Shown: positions 35,580 to 47,536, numbered from the stretch's first letter. The stretch is 64,000 bases of DNA from Shewanella maritima (GCF_004295345.1 NZ_CP036200.1:1178001-1242000), one strand, 5' to 3'. Program-made: numbers and translations. Notes: generated by a model from the letters alone, not told the origin.

Positions 35580-35777
35580 TTAGAAGTTGCCACCTTCTGA
35601 AGATGAACCTGATTTCTCAGATTGAATGCGCTGATAAATCTCTTCACGGTGAACAGAAACCTCTTTTGGTGCATTGACGCCAATGCGAACCTGGTTACCT
35701 TTAACACCAAGAACAGTTACAGTGACTTCGTCACCAATCATTAATGTTTCGCCTACGCGGCGAGTCAAAATCAGCAT
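35580..35777 (-). CDS. csrA: Carbon storage regulator CsrA (RNA-binding)
   Basis: A 65-residue dimeric RNA-binding protein that controls translation and mRNA stability at GGA-containing leaders. The sequence [16 protein letters not shown], then [15 protein letters not shown] and [16 protein letters not shown], is the canonical fold with the Arg/Ile/Val RNA-binding strands. The tail [10 protein letters not shown] is variable. ATG at 35777 follows AGGAGCA. It lies between alaS and the tRNA array, as in E. coli. It works downstream of BarA, encoded near the right end of this window. Confidence 0.98.
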   Translation of the reverse strand: MLILTRRVGETLMIGDEVTVTVLGVKGNQVRIGVNAPKEVSVHREEIYQRIQSEKSGSSSEGGNF

Positions 35778-36465
35778 TCGATTGCTCCTTTAGTTCAATC
35801 TGCATAACACTTTGTCCGTAATATGCGCTCATTATAAGGTCAGCTAACGACAAAATCATAGTGTCTATTACTAAATACGCCGTATAAATAAGATTTTTTG
35901 TTAATTAAGATGCCCTAGCGCTTTTTAACCGCATAAACCACCAAAAAAACCAAAGTATAACAAACATACTTTTAACATAATTTTCAATTTGAACATGTAA
36001 AACGTACATTTTATCGACACAAGCATTTACGACCTTATGTAAATGCATCACTTTGACTAAAGCTTAGTCGAAAAAGTGATCTCTAGCTTTATCCACTATG
36101 CCAAAACTCGGTTAGAGTCACAAGTAATATACAAATAATTCAAGCTGTTCCGTACACATCAAGCGAATAATTACCCTGACAATTTATAAGTGAATGCAAG
36201 CAACGTATACTTTTATTAGCCATTGCCTAATGAGATGCAGCTTTAACTCTCGCCTGCGTTGACAGTTAAGGTCATGATAAAAAAGACTATTTCCATAAAA
36301 ACCTTTGAAAAAACAGACAGAAAGTAGCGTGCTTCGAACTTTGAACATCATTGCCATATGAGTTGATTATTCGTTTAGACACATCGGCAGAGCACAAGCG
36401 TTTTCAGGCACATTCTATTTGATGATAACCACCTTTTCTAGTTCAATGGTTTAAGGTTAAAAATC
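35778..36465. other. Leader and intergenic region upstream of csrA
   Basis: About 690 bp with no coding frame. Two adjacent hairpins stand out: GCATTTAC-N8-GTAAATGC at 36023-36046, then ATCACTTTGACTAA with TTAGTC-GAA-AAAGTGAT at 36047-36080. No lysC-like sequence is present, although lysC is recalled here in other Shewanella. The csrA promoter or promoters lie in this stretch. Confidence 0.5.
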
Positions 36466-36496
36466 AAAAAAGGCCTTCAAATGAAAGCCTTTTTGT
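36466..36496 (-). terminator. Terminator after alaS
   Basis: AAAAAGGC / GCCTTTTT with inner TTC/GAA pairs. On the minus strand it ends in a T6 run. Confidence 0.8.
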
Positions 36497-36524
36497 TTAT
36501 ATACCAATGTTCAATGGTAATGAA

Positions 36525-39146
36525 TTACAACTTATCGGTTATCCAAGGAATAACAGATGCAAGTGCAGCATCAAGGTTTTCTGGTTGGCTACCACCAGCT
36601 TGCGCCATATCAGGGCGTCCGCCACCTTTACCACCTACTTGCTGAGCGACCATAGAGACTAACTCACCAGCCTTAATTTGCTTAGTTAAGTCATTACTTA
36701 CACCGGCAATTAAGTTCACCTTATTGTCGCCAGGAATACCTAACACGATAATCGCGGATTTAAGCTTTTGCTTTAACTCGTCTTGCAAGCCGCGAAGCGA
36801 TTTAGGGTCAGCGCCTTCTAGCTTCTTAACTAAGACCTTAATGCCATTAATTTCAACGGCATCACCAGCTAAATCAGCACTTGCCGCAGCGGCTAGCTTA
36901 TCTTTAAGTTGCGATAGTTCTTTCTCTAAAGACTTCACTTTATCAAGTTGAGCTTGCAGCTTAGCAACCACTGAAGCTGAATCTGACTTTAATAGTGCCG
37001 CAGCTTGATCTAGCTGGGCTTTTTGCTCAGCAACATGCTCCATTGCAGCTGCGCCAGTTACCGCTTCAATACGGCGAATACCAGCAGCGATACCACCTTC
37101 AGAGGTAATTTTAAACAAACCAATATCACCAGTGCGACCAACATGGGTACCACCACAAAGCTCAATCGAGAAATCACCCATAGATACTACACGCACTTTA
37201 TCATCGTACTTCTCACCAAATAGCGCCATTGCGCCCTTCTCTTTGGCTTCTTCGATGTCCATTTCAGCAGTAGTTAGCTGATGGTTACGACGAATTTGAG
37301 TGTTAACCAAATCTTCAATCGTCTTTAGCTCTTCAGCTTTCACGCCTTCAAAGTGAGAGAAGTCAAAACGTAAACGCTCTGGCTCAACAAGAGAGCCTTT
37401 CTGAGTCACATGACTACCTAGCACCTGACGAAGGGCAGCATGCAATAAGTGAGTAACCGAGTGGTTTAGCTCAGTGCGATGACGTAACTTTTTATCAACT
37501 TGTGCATTAAGCTGCTGGCCCAGTTTAATCTCACCTTGGCTCACCTCACCTTGATGACCTGTCGCGCTACCAAACTTTTGCGTGTCACTAACCTTAAACT
37601 CGATACCATCAGCAGTCAGCAGGCCTTTGTCACCAACCTGACCACCTGACTCAGCATAGAACGGCGTGTTATCAAGTACGATAATACCTGATTGACCTGC
37701 GCTCAATACTTCAACTGCGTTACCGTCAACATAAATACCAGTCACCGCGCCTTGACCTACAAGGTCGGTATAACCGCAGAACTCAGTATCATCTTCAATA
37801 ACCAGGCCTGCGTTGTAATCAGCGCCAAAGTTACCTGCAGCTTGAGCGCGGCTACGCTGCTCAGCCATCGCAGCTTCAAAGCCAGCTTCGTCAACATTAA
37901 TATCGCGCTCGCGACATACATCTGCAGTTAAATCAACCGGGAAGCCATAGGTGTCGTAAAGCTTAAATACTGTCTCACCGTCTAAGGTGTCAGATTTAAG
38001 TTCATTCAGTGCACCATCAAGAATTTGCAGACCACGTTCAAGGGTACGAGCAAACTGCTCTTCTTCAGCTTTGAGTGACTTTTCTACAATCGCTTGCATC
38101 GACACTAGCTCTTTGGCTGCATCGCCCATCACTTCAATCAATGTTGGCACAAGCTTGTAGAAGAATGAGTCTGTCGCGCCAAGCTTATTACCATGACGCA
38201 CAGCGCGGCGGATAATACGGCGCAGTACATAACCACGGCCTTCGTTAGATGGCATAACACCATCTGCGATTAAGAACGCACATGAACGAATGTGATCGGC
38301 AATCACACGTAGTGATTTGTTTTGTAAATCTTTAACACCGATGATTTCAGCAGTTTTAGCAATTAGCTTTTGGAAAATATCGATTTCATAGTTTGAGTGC
38401 ACGCCTTGCATAATTGCAGCGATACGCTCAATACCCATACCTGTATCTACTGATGGCTTAGGTAATGGCAGCATTTCACCGTCAGCTTGACGGTTATATT
38501 GCATAAATACGATGTTCCAGATTTCGATAAAACGATCGCCATCTTCTTCTGGTGTGCCAGGGCGGCCACCCCAAATGTGCTCACCATGATCGTAGAAAAT
38601 TTCAGTACATGGACCACAAGGGCCAGTATCACCCATTTGCCAGAAGTTATCTGACGCGTAAGGTGCGCCTTTGTTATCACCAATACGGATAATATTTTCA
38701 GCGGCTACGCCAATTTGCTTGTTCCAGATTTCAAATGCTTCATCGTCTGTTTCGTAGATGGTTACGCATAGCTTTTCTTTTGGTAGCTTTAAGGTTTGAG
38801 TTAAGAAGTTCCACGCAAACTCAATCGCGTCTTCTTTAAAGTAATCACCAAAACTAAAGTTACCTAGCATTTCAAAGAAAGTGTGATGACGCGCAGTATA
38901 ACCCACGTTATCTAAATCGTTATGCTTACCACCGGCACGAACACAGCGTTGTGACGTTGTTGCGCGGTTATAGCTGCGCTTTTCCATACCCAGGAAGGTT
39001 TCTTTAAACTGATTCATACCCGCATTGGTAAATAACAAGGTTGGGTCGTTATGCGGGACAAGTGAACTACTGTCTACAACTTGGTGTCCGTTTGACTCAA
39101 AGTACTTTAAAAATGCACTTCTTAATTCGGCAGTGGTTTGAAACAT
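36525..39146 (-). CDS. alaS: Alanyl-tRNA synthetase
   Basis: An 873-residue cytoplasmic enzyme that charges tRNA-Ala. The class II catalytic core is at the N-terminus ([48 protein letters not shown]). The editing domain carries [13 protein letters not shown] and the CGGTHV zinc-site motif. A C-Ala domain follows, with [16 protein letters not shown] near the end. Length is normal for bacteria. Downstream, on the minus strand, is the csrA leader; recX and recA lie upstream. Confidence 0.98.
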   Translation of the reverse strand: MFQTTAELRSAFLKYFESNGHQVVDSSSLVPHNDPTLLFTNAGMNQFKETFLGMEKRSYNRATTSQRCVRAGGKHNDLDNVGYTARHHTFFEMLGNFSFGDYFKEDAIEFAWNFLTQTLKLPKEKLCVTIYETDDEAFEIWNKQIGVAAENIIRIGDNKGAPYASDNFWQMGDTGPCGPCTEIFYDHGEHIWGGRPGTPEEDGDRFIEIWNIVFMQYNRQADGEMLPLPKPSVDTGMGIERIAAIMQGVHSNYEIDIFQKLIAKTAEIIGVKDLQNKSLRVIADHIRSCAFLIADGVMPSNEGRGYVLRRIIRRAVRHGNKLGATDSFFYKLVPTLIEVMGDAAKELVSMQAIVEKSLKAEEEQFARTLERGLQILDGALNELKSDTLDGETVFKLYDTYGFPVDLTADVCRERDINVDEAGFEAAMAEQRSRAQAAGNFGADYNAGLVIEDDTEFCGYTDLVGQGAVTGIYVDGNAVEVLSAGQSGIIVLDNTPFYAESGGQVGDKGLLTADGIEFKVSDTQKFGSATGHQGEVSQGEIKLGQQLNAQVDKKLRHRTELNHSVTHLLHAALRQVLGSHVTQKGSLVEPERLRFDFSHFEGVKAEELKTIEDLVNTQIRRNHQLTTAEMDIEEAKEKGAMALFGEKYDDKVRVVSMGDFSIELCGGTHVGRTGDIGLFKITSEGGIAAGIRRIEAVTGAAAMEHVAEQKAQLDQAAALLKSDSASVVAKLQAQLDKVKSLEKELSQLKDKLAAAASADLAGDAVEINGIKVLVKKLEGADPKSLRGLQDELKQKLKSAIIVLGIPGDNKVNLIAGVSNDLTKQIKAGELVSMVAQQVGGKGGGRPDMAQAGGSQPENLDAALASVIPWITDKL

Positions 39147-39424
39147 GAAATGATCCTGGATATCAGTTTTGAAAACTCAATAAATGTAAGCTTAGCGCAA
39201 GCCCAGCCTACACATAGAAATGTCGGCATTATATACCTATTGTGCGTCAATAAGCGAGATGATAAAAGCGATTAAATACAGTGGTAATCCTGATGCAAAC
39301 AGGTACTTTAGGGGATTAGCGTGGACAATTTGAAGGCAATGACTGTTTTGACAAATTGACGCCTTAAAAGCTGAAGGAGAATTTACAAAATACCAAGTGA
39401 AACTTGTAGGTGGATACGTAAAGC

Positions 39425-39880
39425 TTAGTCTTCAAGATATGGGTCATAATCAAGGGCGTATGCAACTTGATCAAAGCTAAACCCTTGGCCAACTAGATGC
39501 CTAACCCGTCTTGCTTTTTCTTTATGATCGCTTGTCTTGGGTGTGCCGTACTTTTTAACCGCTTTTTGCTTGGCAAGTTCAAACCAATCACAATCGCTGG
39601 CGTCAATGGCTTGCCTTATCACGTTTTTACCCAGGCCTTTTTGCGCCATCGCTTGGGAGATGCGCATTACACCATGACCTTTGGCAATATGGCTTTTAAG
39701 TAGCAAGGCTGCATAACGATCATCACATTGAAAACCTTGAGCTTCGCAGTAATCTAATGTTTGCTCAATTTCGAGTTGTTCGAAGTCTTTTTGCAGCAGC
39801 TTAGAGTAAAGCTGCTGGCGGGAGTAATCGCGGCGCGCTAACAGCGCTACCGCGTATGACTTTGCTGATTGGCTCAGAAT
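39425..39880 (-). CDS. recX: RecA regulator RecX with a non-standard start
   Basis: RecX blocks RecA filament growth. The frame is open from an in-frame stop at 39884-39886. The longest form, from ATT at 39880, is 151 residues, the usual family length. It reads [20 protein letters not shown], then [34 protein letters not shown] and [21 protein letters not shown]. No ATG, GTG or TTG occurs before a TTG at 39706, which would drop about 58 conserved residues. ATT (39880) or CTG (39877) is therefore the likely start. Both overlap the recA stop (39874-39876), suggesting translational coupling. Confidence 0.82.
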   Translation of the reverse strand: MLSQSAKSYAVALLARRDYSRQQLYSKLLQKDFEQLEIEQTLDYCEAQGFQCDDRYAALLLKSHIAKGHGVMRISQAMAQKGLGKNVIRQAIDASDCDWFELAKQKAVKKYGTPKTSDHKEKARRVRHLVGQGFSFDQVAYALDYDPYLED

Positions 39881-40926
39881 ACTTCACCAGTCTCTAAGTC
39901 GATATTTTCTTCACCTTCAACTGCATCTGCTTTGTTCGCTAGCAACATGCCGCGAAGCGCCGCTTCAATTTCAGCAGCAACTGCTGGGTTTTCGCCTAAG
40001 AAACGACCGGCATTAGCACGGCCTTGACCAATCTTGTCGCCTTTATAGCTGTACCAAGCGCCAGCTTTATCAAGTAGCTTGTGCTTGACACCTAGGTCAA
40101 CTAGCTCACCAGTGCGGTTAATGCCTTCGCCATATAGAATTTGGAATTCAGCTTGCTTAAATGGTGCAGCAATTTTGTTTTTCACCACTTTGACGCGTGT
40201 TTCGTTACCTACAACTTCATCACCATCTTTAATTGCACCTGTACGGCGAATATCTAAGCGAACAGAAGCGTAGAACTTAAGTGCGTTACCACCGGTTGTT
40301 GTTTCAGGGTTACCGAACATAACGCCAATCTTCATACGGATTTGGTTAATGAAGATAAGCAGGGTATTTGACTGCTTTAAGTTACCAGCAAGTTTACGCA
40401 TTGCTTGACTCATCATACGAGCAGCAAGACCCATGTGCGAATCACCAATCTCGCCTTCAATCTCAGCTTTTGGTGTTAGTGCCGCTACCGAGTCGACAAT
40501 AATCACATCAACTGCACCAGAGCGAGTTAACGCATCACAAATTTCTAATGCTTGCTCACCAGTATCAGGCTGAGAACAAAGTAGGTTATCAATATCAACA
40601 CCTAGCTTTTTAGCATAAATTGGGTCAAGCGCGTGCTCAGCATCGATAAAGGCACAGGTTTTACCTTCTTTTTGCGCCGCAGCAATAACTTCAAGGGTTA
40701 ATGTCGTTTTACCAGAAGACTCAGGACCATAAATCTCAACGATACGTCCCATAGGTAAACCGCCCGCGCCTAGCGCTGCGTCTAATGATAATGAACCGGT
40801 AGAGATAGTCTCAACGTCCATGGTGCGGTCTTGGCCAAGCTTCATAATTGAACCTTTACCAAATTGCTTTTCAATCTGACCTAATACAGCGTTCAGTGCT
40901 TTCTCTTTATTCGGATCAACCTTCAT
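39874..40926 (-). CDS. recA: Recombinase RecA
   Basis: A 350-residue DNA-dependent ATPase that forms the strand-exchange filament and triggers LexA cleavage. The start [16 protein letters not shown] at 40926 is chosen for family match; the open frame runs 36 codons farther up through the promoter. Walker A is GPESSGKTT (about residues 67-75), Walker [11 protein letters not shown], and the loop region [24 protein letters not shown] is intact. A LexA box lies about 97-112 bp upstream. recX overlaps its 3' end. Confidence 0.98.
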   Translation of the reverse strand: MKVDPNKEKALNAVLGQIEKQFGKGSIMKLGQDRTMDVETISTGSLSLDAALGAGGLPMGRIVEIYGPESSGKTTLTLEVIAAAQKEGKTCAFIDAEHALDPIYAKKLGVDIDNLLCSQPDTGEQALEICDALTRSGAVDVIIVDSVAALTPKAEIEGEIGDSHMGLAARMMSQAMRKLAGNLKQSNTLLIFINQIRMKIGVMFGNPETTTGGNALKFYASVRLDIRRTGAIKDGDEVVGNETRVKVVKNKIAAPFKQAEFQILYGEGINRTGELVDLGVKHKLLDKAGAWYSYKGDKIGQGRANAGRFLGENPAVAAEIEAALRGMLLANKADAVEGEENIDLETGEVF

Positions 40927-41022
40927 TGTAAAACCCTCTAAGGTATTCAATATTATGCAAAATATTCGTATTAACTTGTGATTACAGCTAACTAGGTGCT
41001 GCTCAATATGATGATAAGTATA

Positions 41023-41038
41023 CTGTACAATCATACAG
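41023..41038. promoter_or_regulatory. LexA (SOS) box of recA
   Basis: CTGTACAATCATACAG, equivalent on the minus strand to CTGT-ATGATTGT-ACAG. It matches the CTG-N10-CAG consensus with full CTGT/ACAG ends and lies upstream of recA. Confidence 0.88.
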
Positions 41039-41113
41039 TATCAATAGCTGGATCGACTTTTTTTTAACAGTTAACTATTTCTTACATCGATTCAATTAAT
41101 TACCTATGTAGTT

Positions 41114-41323
41114 AACCTGAACTCGGGATTAGAAAATGCCAATAAGTCCTTCGTACAGAGTTATACTCAGCATTAAGTTTCTAGCGAGATAGTTTTATTT
41201 AGTTCAAGGCGAAGCTACGCGTCAATAGCTAGCCTATTGCAAGTAGCTTCAACATCTTCACTTTACTAAGAGACAGCCAAAAATTACCGTTGAAAACCGA
41301 TTTATTATCCTGTGCTCAGGTTA
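41114..41323. repeat. MITE-like element, family 2, copy 2
   Basis: A 210-bp element. The left end starts AACCTGAACTCGGGATTA; the inverted right end is AACCTGAGCACAGGATAA. It is flanked by AGTT on both sides (41110-41113 and 41324-41327), a 4-bp duplication. It lies between recA and mutS, in the divergent promoter region. It shares its core with 5180-5376. Confidence 0.78.
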
Positions 41324-41411
41324 GTTACTCCTAGCTGATTCTACTCTTGCCATTAACTTGCTAAGATAGCCCCTTTGCGATTTCCCATCGAATAAAGAGT
41401 TCCAACCAAGC

Positions 41412-43988
41412 ATGACACAAGTAGATACCTCAAATTTAGATAAACACACCCCTATGATGCGCCAGTACCTAACATTAAAAGCCGCCCACGCTGACATGTT
41501 ATTGTTTTATCGCATGGGTGACTTTTATGAGTTGTTCTACGACGATGCCAAAGACGCTTCAGAGATGCTTGGTATCTCGCTCACCGCACGTGGCAAAAGT
41601 GGCGGTGACCCAATTCCTATGGCAGGCATCCCGTATCACTCAGTTGAGAACTATCTCGCTAAACTTGTGCAACTAGGTCAATCAGTTGCGATTTGTGAGC
41701 AAGTTGGTGACCCTGCTACAACCAAAGGCCCAGTTGAGCGTCAGGTTGTGCGCATCGTAACGCCAGGTACGCTCACCGATGAGGCTCTACTACAAGAGAA
41801 ACAAGACAACTTACTGGCTGCGGTCTATCAGGCGAAAGTGGGTTATGGCTATGCCACACTTGATGTGTCATCAGGCCGTTTTGTTATTGCCGAGCTTGAA
41901 ACCGACGAAGCATTAGAAGCAGAGCTGCAACGTACCAATCCTGCGGAGCTGTTATATAACGAAGAGTTTCATAACACCCTGCTACTGAGTCAATATAAAG
42001 GTAACCGTCGTCGCCCTGAATGGGAGTTTGATTACGACACCTGTATCAACCTACTGCTCAACCAATTTGGCACCAAAGACTTACGCGGTTTTGGCATTAC
42101 AGATGCTCGCTCGGGTCTGCAAGCTGCTGGCTGCTTGATGCAATATGTTAAAGACACGCAGAAAACCGCCCTGCCTCATATCAACTCAATTGTACGTTTC
42201 AACCCAAGCGAGTCAATTGTACTAGATGCAGCAACCCGCAAGAATCTTGAGCTGACAGTCAACTTATCAGGCGGGCATGAAAACACCCTCGCTTCTGTGT
42301 TGGACAACACTGCAACGCCAATGGGCAGTCGTATGCTGCAGCGCTGGATCCACCAGCCGCTTAGAGAGCATCAAAAGATCACGGCGCGCCACAATGCAAT
42401 CAATGAATTGATCGACAGCAATCTCTACGATGAACTGCACGACCAACTCAAAGCCTTAGGTGATGTTGAGCGTATCATGGCAAGACTTGCCCTGAGAAGT
42501 GCTAGACCACGGGATTTTGCCCGCTTAAAACAAGCACTGGCATTGTTACCAGAGATCCAACAGACACTAGCTAGTTGTCAGCAGCCGCAGCTGCGCGCTC
42601 TTGCCAAGCTAATGGGTGAATTTCCAGAGCAACACGCGCTGTTAGATAGCGCCATTATTGATAATCCTCCAGTGCTTATTCGTGACGGCGGCGTGATTAA
42701 ACCCGGTTACAACGCTGAGCTTGATGAATGGCGCAGCTTAAGTGAAGGCGCCAGTGACTACCTTGTCGCATTAGAAGCACGCGAGAAAGAGCAAACGGGG
42801 ATCAATACGTTGAAGGTTGGCTATAACCGCGTCCACGGTTATTACATAGAAGTGAGCCGCTTACAGTCTGACAAGGTGCCACTTAGCTACCAGCGCCGTC
42901 AAACACTTAAAGGTACTGAGCGCTACATCACCCCTGAGCTAAAGGAGTATGAAGAGAAGGTTCTTTCAAGCCAGGGTAAAGCGCTAGCGCTAGAAAAACA
43001 GCTTTGGGAACAACTATTCGACCTGCTACTGCCTAAGCTTGCAGAGCTTCAGGACTTTGCCACCGCTGCCGCGCAATTAGATGTACTGACTAACTTTGCT
43101 GAGCGCGCCGAAACCCTTAACTATCATTGCCCTGTGATGCAGTCAGGCATTGGCATCAAAATCGATGCTGGCCGTCATCCTGTTGTCGAGCAAGTGAGTC
43201 AAAGTGCCTTTATTGCTAACCCTGTCGAGTTAAATTCACAGCGCAAAATGCTGGTTGTAACTGGCCCAAATATGGGCGGTAAGTCGACCTATATGCGTCA
43301 GGTTGCTCTAATCACCTTGATGGCTCACATAGGTTGCTTTGTGCCTGCTGAGCAGGCTCAGATTGGTGAGGTAGACCGCATCTTTACTCGTATTGGCGCA
43401 TCAGATGACTTAGCTTCTGGCCGCTCAACCTTTATGGTAGAGATGACAGAAACCGCTAATATCTTGCACAACGCAACACCTAAAAGTTTGGTGTTAATGG
43501 ACGAAATTGGCCGCGGCACATCAACCTATGATGGCCTGTCTCTAGCCTGGTCTGCTGCTGAATACCTGGCTAACAAGGTCAGTTCCCTCACTTTGTTTGC
43601 GACCCATTACTTTGAGCTTACTCAACTGCCAGATATGATCCCAAGTGTGGCTAATGTGCATTTAGATGCCATAGAGCATGAAGATACCATTGCCTTTATG
43701 CACGCGGTTCAAGAAGGCGCAGCAAGTAAAAGCTATGGTCTACAAGTTGCGGCACTAGCGGGGGTGCCAGCTCATGTGATTAAGTCAGCAAAACATAAAC
43801 TTGCCCAGCTTGAAAGCCGTGGAGGTCCGCTTGAAGCAAGCACACCAACTCAAGCAGCCTTACCACTTGCCGCTTATGATCCTGAGCCTAGTATGGTGGA
43901 GGAAAAGCTCGCTACTATTGAACCAGATAACTTAACTCCGCGTCAGGCGTTAGATGCCTTGTATCAGTTAAAGCAGCTGCTGGACTAG
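41412..43988 (+). CDS. mutS: DNA mismatch repair protein MutS
   Basis: An 858-residue protein that finds mispaired bases and recruits MutL. The N-terminal mismatch-recognition domain includes [12 protein letters not shown] (Phe-X-Glu motif, about residue 38). A clamp and lever region follows. The C-terminal ATPase has Walker [10 protein letters not shown] (about 617-625), SFMVEM-like [10 protein letters not shown], and [15 protein letters not shown] (Walker B). Length is normal. It is the only plus-strand gene between the minus-strand recA and rpoS groups, as in E. coli. Confidence 0.98.
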   Translation: MTQVDTSNLDKHTPMMRQYLTLKAAHADMLLFYRMGDFYELFYDDAKDASEMLGISLTARGKSGGDPIPMAGIPYHSVENYLAKLVQLGQSVAICEQVGDPATTKGPVERQVVRIVTPGTLTDEALLQEKQDNLLAAVYQAKVGYGYATLDVSSGRFVIAELETDEALEAELQRTNPAELLYNEEFHNTLLLSQYKGNRRRPEWEFDYDTCINLLLNQFGTKDLRGFGITDARSGLQAAGCLMQYVKDTQKTALPHINSIVRFNPSESIVLDAATRKNLELTVNLSGGHENTLASVLDNTATPMGSRMLQRWIHQPLREHQKITARHNAINELIDSNLYDELHDQLKALGDVERIMARLALRSARPRDFARLKQALALLPEIQQTLASCQQPQLRALAKLMGEFPEQHALLDSAIIDNPPVLIRDGGVIKPGYNAELDEWRSLSEGASDYLVALEAREKEQTGINTLKVGYNRVHGYYIEVSRLQSDKVPLSYQRRQTLKGTERYITPELKEYEEKVLSSQGKALALEKQLWEQLFDLLLPKLAELQDFATAAAQLDVLTNFAERAETLNYHCPVMQSGIGIKIDAGRHPVVEQVSQSAFIANPVELNSQRKMLVVTGPNMGGKSTYMRQVALITLMAHIGCFVPAEQAQIGEVDRIFTRIGASDDLASGRSTFMVEMTETANILHNATPKSLVLMDEIGRGTSTYDGLSLAWSAAEYLANKVSSLTLFATHYFELTQLPDMIPSVANVHLDAIEHEDTIAFMHAVQEGAASKSYGLQVAALAGVPAHVIKSAKHKLAQLESRGGPLEASTPTQAALPLAAYDPEPSMVEEKLATIEPDNLTPRQALDALYQLKQLLD

Positions 43989-44051
43989 TTGATAAAGTGA
44001 GTTTTTACCGCTTATGAATAGTGCTTGAAGTTAATCTATTGGTTGCGAAGT

Positions 44052-44084
44052 AAAAAAAGGAGCATTGATACGCTCCTTTTCAAT
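44052..44084. terminator. Bidirectional terminator between mutS and rpoS
   Basis: AAAAGGAGC / GCTCCTTTT with an eight-base loop and A/T runs on both sides. The two genes converge here. In some enterics this mutS-rpoS gap carries extra DNA; here it is only about 130 bp. Confidence 0.85.
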
Positions 44085-44117
44085 ATGCAGTAAATATTTG
44101 GCTGATTAGTGGATCTA

Positions 44118-45095
44118 CTACTCTCTAAACAGCGCCTCTACCGACAGGCCTTGAGAACCAAGCAGATCTTTCAAGCGTTTTAATGCTTCCACTTGAATTT
44201 GACGTACACGCTCTCGAGTTAAGCCAATCTCAGCACCAACATTTTCAAGCGTTGAAGGCTCATAACCAAGTAGACCAAAGCGTCTTGCAAGCACTTCACG
44301 CTGCTTAGTATTAAGCTCGTTTAGCCAACCAACAATCGATTTAGATAAATCTTCATCTTGTACACGGTAATCTGGGCCAACACTGTCATCGTCAGCAATC
44401 ACATCAAGTAAGGCTTTGTCATTATCTTCACCGCCTAATGGCGTATCAACTGAGGTAATACGTTCATTGAGCTTGAGCATACGGCTAACATCGCCAGTAG
44501 ATACATCTAATTTTTCAGCAATCTCTTCAGCTGTCGGCTCATGATCAAGCTTTTGCGCTAACTGACGCGCAGTACGCAGATATACATTAAGCTCTTTCAC
44601 CACATGAATAGGTAAACGAATGGTACGGGTCTGATTCATAATCGCCCGTTCAATCGTCTGGCGGATCCACCAGGTAGCATAAGTCGAGAATCTAAAACCA
44701 CGTTCAGGGTCGAACTTTTCAACGGCGCGGATTAAACCTAAATTACCTTCTTCAATCAGATCTAACAGTGCTAAACCTCGATTATTGTATCGACGGGCAA
44801 TTTTAACGACGAGTCTTAGATTACTTTCAATCATGCGGTTGCGAGATTTTTCGCAGCCTTTGAGGGATTTACGTGAAAAGTAAACTTCTTCTTCCGCAGT
44901 TAATAGCGGTGAGAAACCTATTTCACCTAAATAGAGTTGAGTTGCATCGAGATTTTTTTGTAAGTCGTCTTGGACTTTTTCTTCAATCTCTAGTTCTTGC
45001 ACTAGGCCACTGCCGGTTTCGGCAACTTCAGTTTGTGGTTCTTTAGCTAGATCGATTAGATGTTCTGCTGTCGCAGCGTTATTTTTTCGGCTCAT
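44118..45095 (-). CDS. rpoS: RNA polymerase sigma factor RpoS (stationary phase/general stress)
   Basis: A 325-residue sigma-70 family protein. Region 1.2 is [21 protein letters not shown], region 2 [32 protein letters not shown], with [26 protein letters not shown]. Region 4 ends [23 protein letters not shown]. These match RpoS rather than RpoD by length and sequence. It directs the general stress and stationary-phase programme. nlpD lies just upstream; in other bacteria a main rpoS promoter is inside nlpD. Confidence 0.97.
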   Translation of the reverse strand: MSRKNNAATAEHLIDLAKEPQTEVAETGSGLVQELEIEEKVQDDLQKNLDATQLYLGEIGFSPLLTAEEEVYFSRKSLKGCEKSRNRMIESNLRLVVKIARRYNNRGLALLDLIEEGNLGLIRAVEKFDPERGFRFSTYATWWIRQTIERAIMNQTRTIRLPIHVVKELNVYLRTARQLAQKLDHEPTAEEIAEKLDVSTGDVSRMLKLNERITSVDTPLGGEDNDKALLDVIADDDSVGPDYRVQDEDLSKSIVGWLNELNTKQREVLARRFGLLGYEPSTLENVGAEIGLTRERVRQIQVEALKRLKDLLGSQGLSVEALFRE

Positions 45096-45172
45096 ATTGC
45101 TCTCCCAAACCTTGCTTGTGGTGATTAATCTACTGCACTTGCCTATCCTCCGATGTTTATGTTGCTAAACGA

Positions 45173-46090
45173 TTACTGTTTAGGTAGATATTTTAATGGG
45201 TTAACTGATTTACCATGAAAGCGAATCTCAAAATGAAGCATCACTTTGTTGGTTCCTGTACTGCCCATTTTTGCAACTGTTTGTCCTGCACTAACGAATT
45301 GCTTTTCTTTAACCATTATCTTGTCAGCGTGGGCATATGCACTCAAGTAATCATCATTGTGTTTGATAATGACTAAGTTGCCATAGCCTCGCAGAGCATT
45401 CCCTGCATACACCACTCTCCCATCCGCAGCGGCTTTCACAATATCACCACGGTTGCCAGCAATCTTAATCCCTTGATTGCCTTGTTCGCTGGCAGAAAAT
45501 CTCCCAATAATTCTGCCTTTGACTGGCCACAACCAACGCTTCACCTTTTTTGGTAGGGTCGACACAGGTTGACTTACAGTTTGGTTAACTTTTTGTTGGG
45601 TAGTTGTTACAGAATACGCAGACTCTTGGCTACGATCAAGCTCTTTTTTTGAGCGATTGTTCGCTGTAGTGGACGACTGGAATTTTACGCTTTGCTTTTG
45701 ATTTTCCGAACTTTTTACCGTTATTGGGGTCGCAGGGGCGGTAGTGATCGCGACACCCTTGGTTACATTTGTCGCTTTTTTAGCACTGGTAGGAGCAGCA
45801 GGTTTTGGATACAAAGCAAGCACTTGACCTGGATAAATAGTGTACGGTTTTTGTAACTTATTCAGCCTCGCAACGTCAGAATAATTCTTACCCGCGCCCC
45901 AAGCTATCGAGTACAAGGTATCGCCTTTCTTCACCTTATACCAACGCTTGGTAAGCGATCCGCGATCATACTTAGGCTTAGATTTCGCCGAGAGGCTTTC
46001 GACCGGCGCGGCTTGATGTGATTGAAAACTACAACCAGTGCAAAGCAAGGCAATAAAAAGGGATACTGCTAGCCAAACACTGTATTTCAA
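45173..46090 (-). CDS. nlpD: Murein hydrolase activator NlpD (lipoprotein)
   Basis: A 305-residue outer-membrane lipoprotein. The signal MKYSVWLAVSLFIALLCTGC ends in a lipobox (CTGC, Cys20). A LysM domain (YKVKKGDTLYSIAWGAGKN, about residues 53-96) binds peptidoglycan. A low-complexity Ser/Thr/Lys/Gln linker follows. The C-terminal LytM domain (about 190-305) has KIAGNRGD where active enzymes have HxxxD and HFEIR where they have HxH, so it is catalytically dead, as in NlpD/EnvC that activate amidases. It sits between pcm and rpoS. Confidence 0.93.
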   Translation of the reverse strand: MKYSVWLAVSLFIALLCTGCSFQSHQAAPVESLSAKSKPKYDRGSLTKRWYKVKKGDTLYSIAWGAGKNYSDVARLNKLQKPYTIYPGQVLALYPKPAAPTSAKKATNVTKGVAITTAPATPITVKSSENQKQSVKFQSSTTANNRSKKELDRSQESAYSVTTTQQKVNQTVSQPVSTLPKKVKRWLWPVKGRIIGRFSASEQGNQGIKIAGNRGDIVKAAADGRVVYAGNALRGYGNLVIIKHNDDYLSAYAHADKIMVKEKQFVSAGQTVAKMGSTGTNKVMLHFEIRFHGKSVNPLKYLPKQ

Positions 46091-46154
46091 AGTCGTTTCC
46101 TTGTAATCAATAACGTTGAAGTCGTTTAAATCAAAAAGCTAGCAAATAAAGAGC

Positions 46155-46790
46155 TTAAGCCAACTCACCATTTACCAGGGGCACAAACTTAACAGCCTCA
46201 ATAGTTTGCGACTGGAATTGATCGCCACTGCGAGTGATCTTAAGCAGCTGCTGGCTTTCCTCCCCCACGGGGATAATCAATACACCACTATCGCTAAGTT
46301 GCTGCAGTAATGCTTCAGGTACGCTCGCTGCGGCTGCAGTCACCATAATGGCGTCAAATGGGCCGCGGTTACTCCAACCTTTCCAGCCATCACCATATTT
46401 AAATGATACATTGTGTAGATCTAAACGCTTCAATCGCTGCCTTGCCTGGATCTGTAAAGCCTTAATGCGCTCAATGGTGCACAGTGTGGGAAACAGCTGC
46501 GCCAAAATGGCCGCTTGATAGCCAGAGCCAGTACCAACCTCGAGTACATTTTTAGGCGCTAGTTGGCACAGTAGCTCGGTCATTCTAGCAACAATATAAG
46601 GCTGAGAAATAGTTTGCCCTTGTCCAATCGGAAGCGCAGTATTCTCATAAGCTTTATGACCAAGGGCTGCGTCAAGAAACAACTCGCGAGGCGTGTTAGC
46701 AACAGCCTGCAACACACGTTGATCTTGTATGCCAGCCTCTGCTAACTTGCGAGCAAGATTCACAGACAAAGTCGATGCTGCCAGCGTCAT
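46155..46790 (-). CDS. pcm: Protein-L-isoaspartate O-methyltransferase
   Basis: A 211-residue enzyme that repairs damaged Asp/Asn by methylating isoaspartate with SAM. The start at 46790 is chosen because its ATG overlaps the surE stop (ATGA). Motifs: [34 protein letters not shown], then the SAM motif [15 protein letters not shown] (about residues 77-91), and DAIMVTAAA. Length and order with surE match other gammaproteobacteria. Confidence 0.95.
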   Translation of the reverse strand: MTLAASTLSVNLARKLAEAGIQDQRVLQAVANTPRELFLDAALGHKAYENTALPIGQGQTISQPYIVARMTELLCQLAPKNVLEVGTGSGYQAAILAQLFPTLCTIERIKALQIQARQRLKRLDLHNVSFKYGDGWKGWSNRGPFDAIMVTAAAASVPEALLQQLSDSGVLIIPVGEESQQLLKITRSGDQFQSQTIEAVKFVPLVNGELA

Positions 46791-47536
46791 AGTTGAGTCA
46801 CCCAATTTGCTAAATTATCTATTTGTCTGTACCCAGTTAAATCAACAGTAAGTGGTGTAATTGATATATAACCTTCAGCGACAGCGCCAAAATCGGTGCC
46901 TGGCCCTGCATCTTGCTCGGTGCCAACAGGGCCAAGCCAATAGATATCTCTACCCGCCGGATCTTGGGTTTTAATCATACCCTCAGCCTTATGGCGAGCA
47001 CCTAAACGCGTGACTTGAATACCTTTAATTTGCTCAAGCGGCAAGTCAGGCACGTTAACATTTAAAATTTGATCGCTATTTAACGGATGCTCAAGTAAGC
47101 CTTTAACTATCTTACAAGCATAATGCGCCGCTGTTTCATAATGATTAAGCTGCTTACCAACAAGCGAAATCGCAATAGCAGGCAAACCTAAAAAGCGCCC
47201 CTCCATTGCCGCAGCAATCGTGCCGGAATAGAGGGTATCGTCACCCATATTAGCTCCAGCATTAATGCCAGAAACCACAATATGAGGCTCATCAGGGCAT
47301 AACTCGCGAATGGCTAAATGAACACAATCGGTCGGTGTGCCATTAACAGCGATATAGCCATTGTCTAAGCTATTAATTCTTAAAGGGTTCGTCAAGGTTA
47401 AAGAATTACTCGCGCCGGAGCAATTTCTATCAGGCGCAACAGTAGTAACCTTAGCTATCGTGGCTAACGCATCACTAAGCGCTTTAATACCAGGGGCATG
47501 AACACCATCATCGTTGCTAACAAGAATATTAATCAC
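46787..47536 (-). CDS. surE: 5'/3'-nucleotidase SurE
   Basis: A 249-residue metal-dependent nucleotidase. The GTG start at 47536 is chosen because the protein then begins at the family N-terminus ([15 protein letters not shown]), whose Asp pair binds metal. An upstream in-frame ATG would run deep into truD. Further motifs: [26 protein letters not shown] and [26 protein letters not shown]. It overlaps the end of truD by 8 bp and the start of pcm by 4 bp, a tightly coupled group. Confidence 0.94.
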   Translation of the reverse strand: MINILVSNDDGVHAPGIKALSDALATIAKVTTVAPDRNCSGASNSLTLTNPLRINSLDNGYIAVNGTPTDCVHLAIRELCPDEPHIVVSGINAGANMGDDTLYSGTIAAAMEGRFLGLPAIAISLVGKQLNHYETAAHYACKIVKGLLEHPLNSDQILNVNVPDLPLEQIKGIQVTRLGARHKAEGMIKTQDPAGRDIYWLGPVGTEQDAGPGTDFGAVAEGYISITPLTVDLTGYRQIDNLANWVTQL

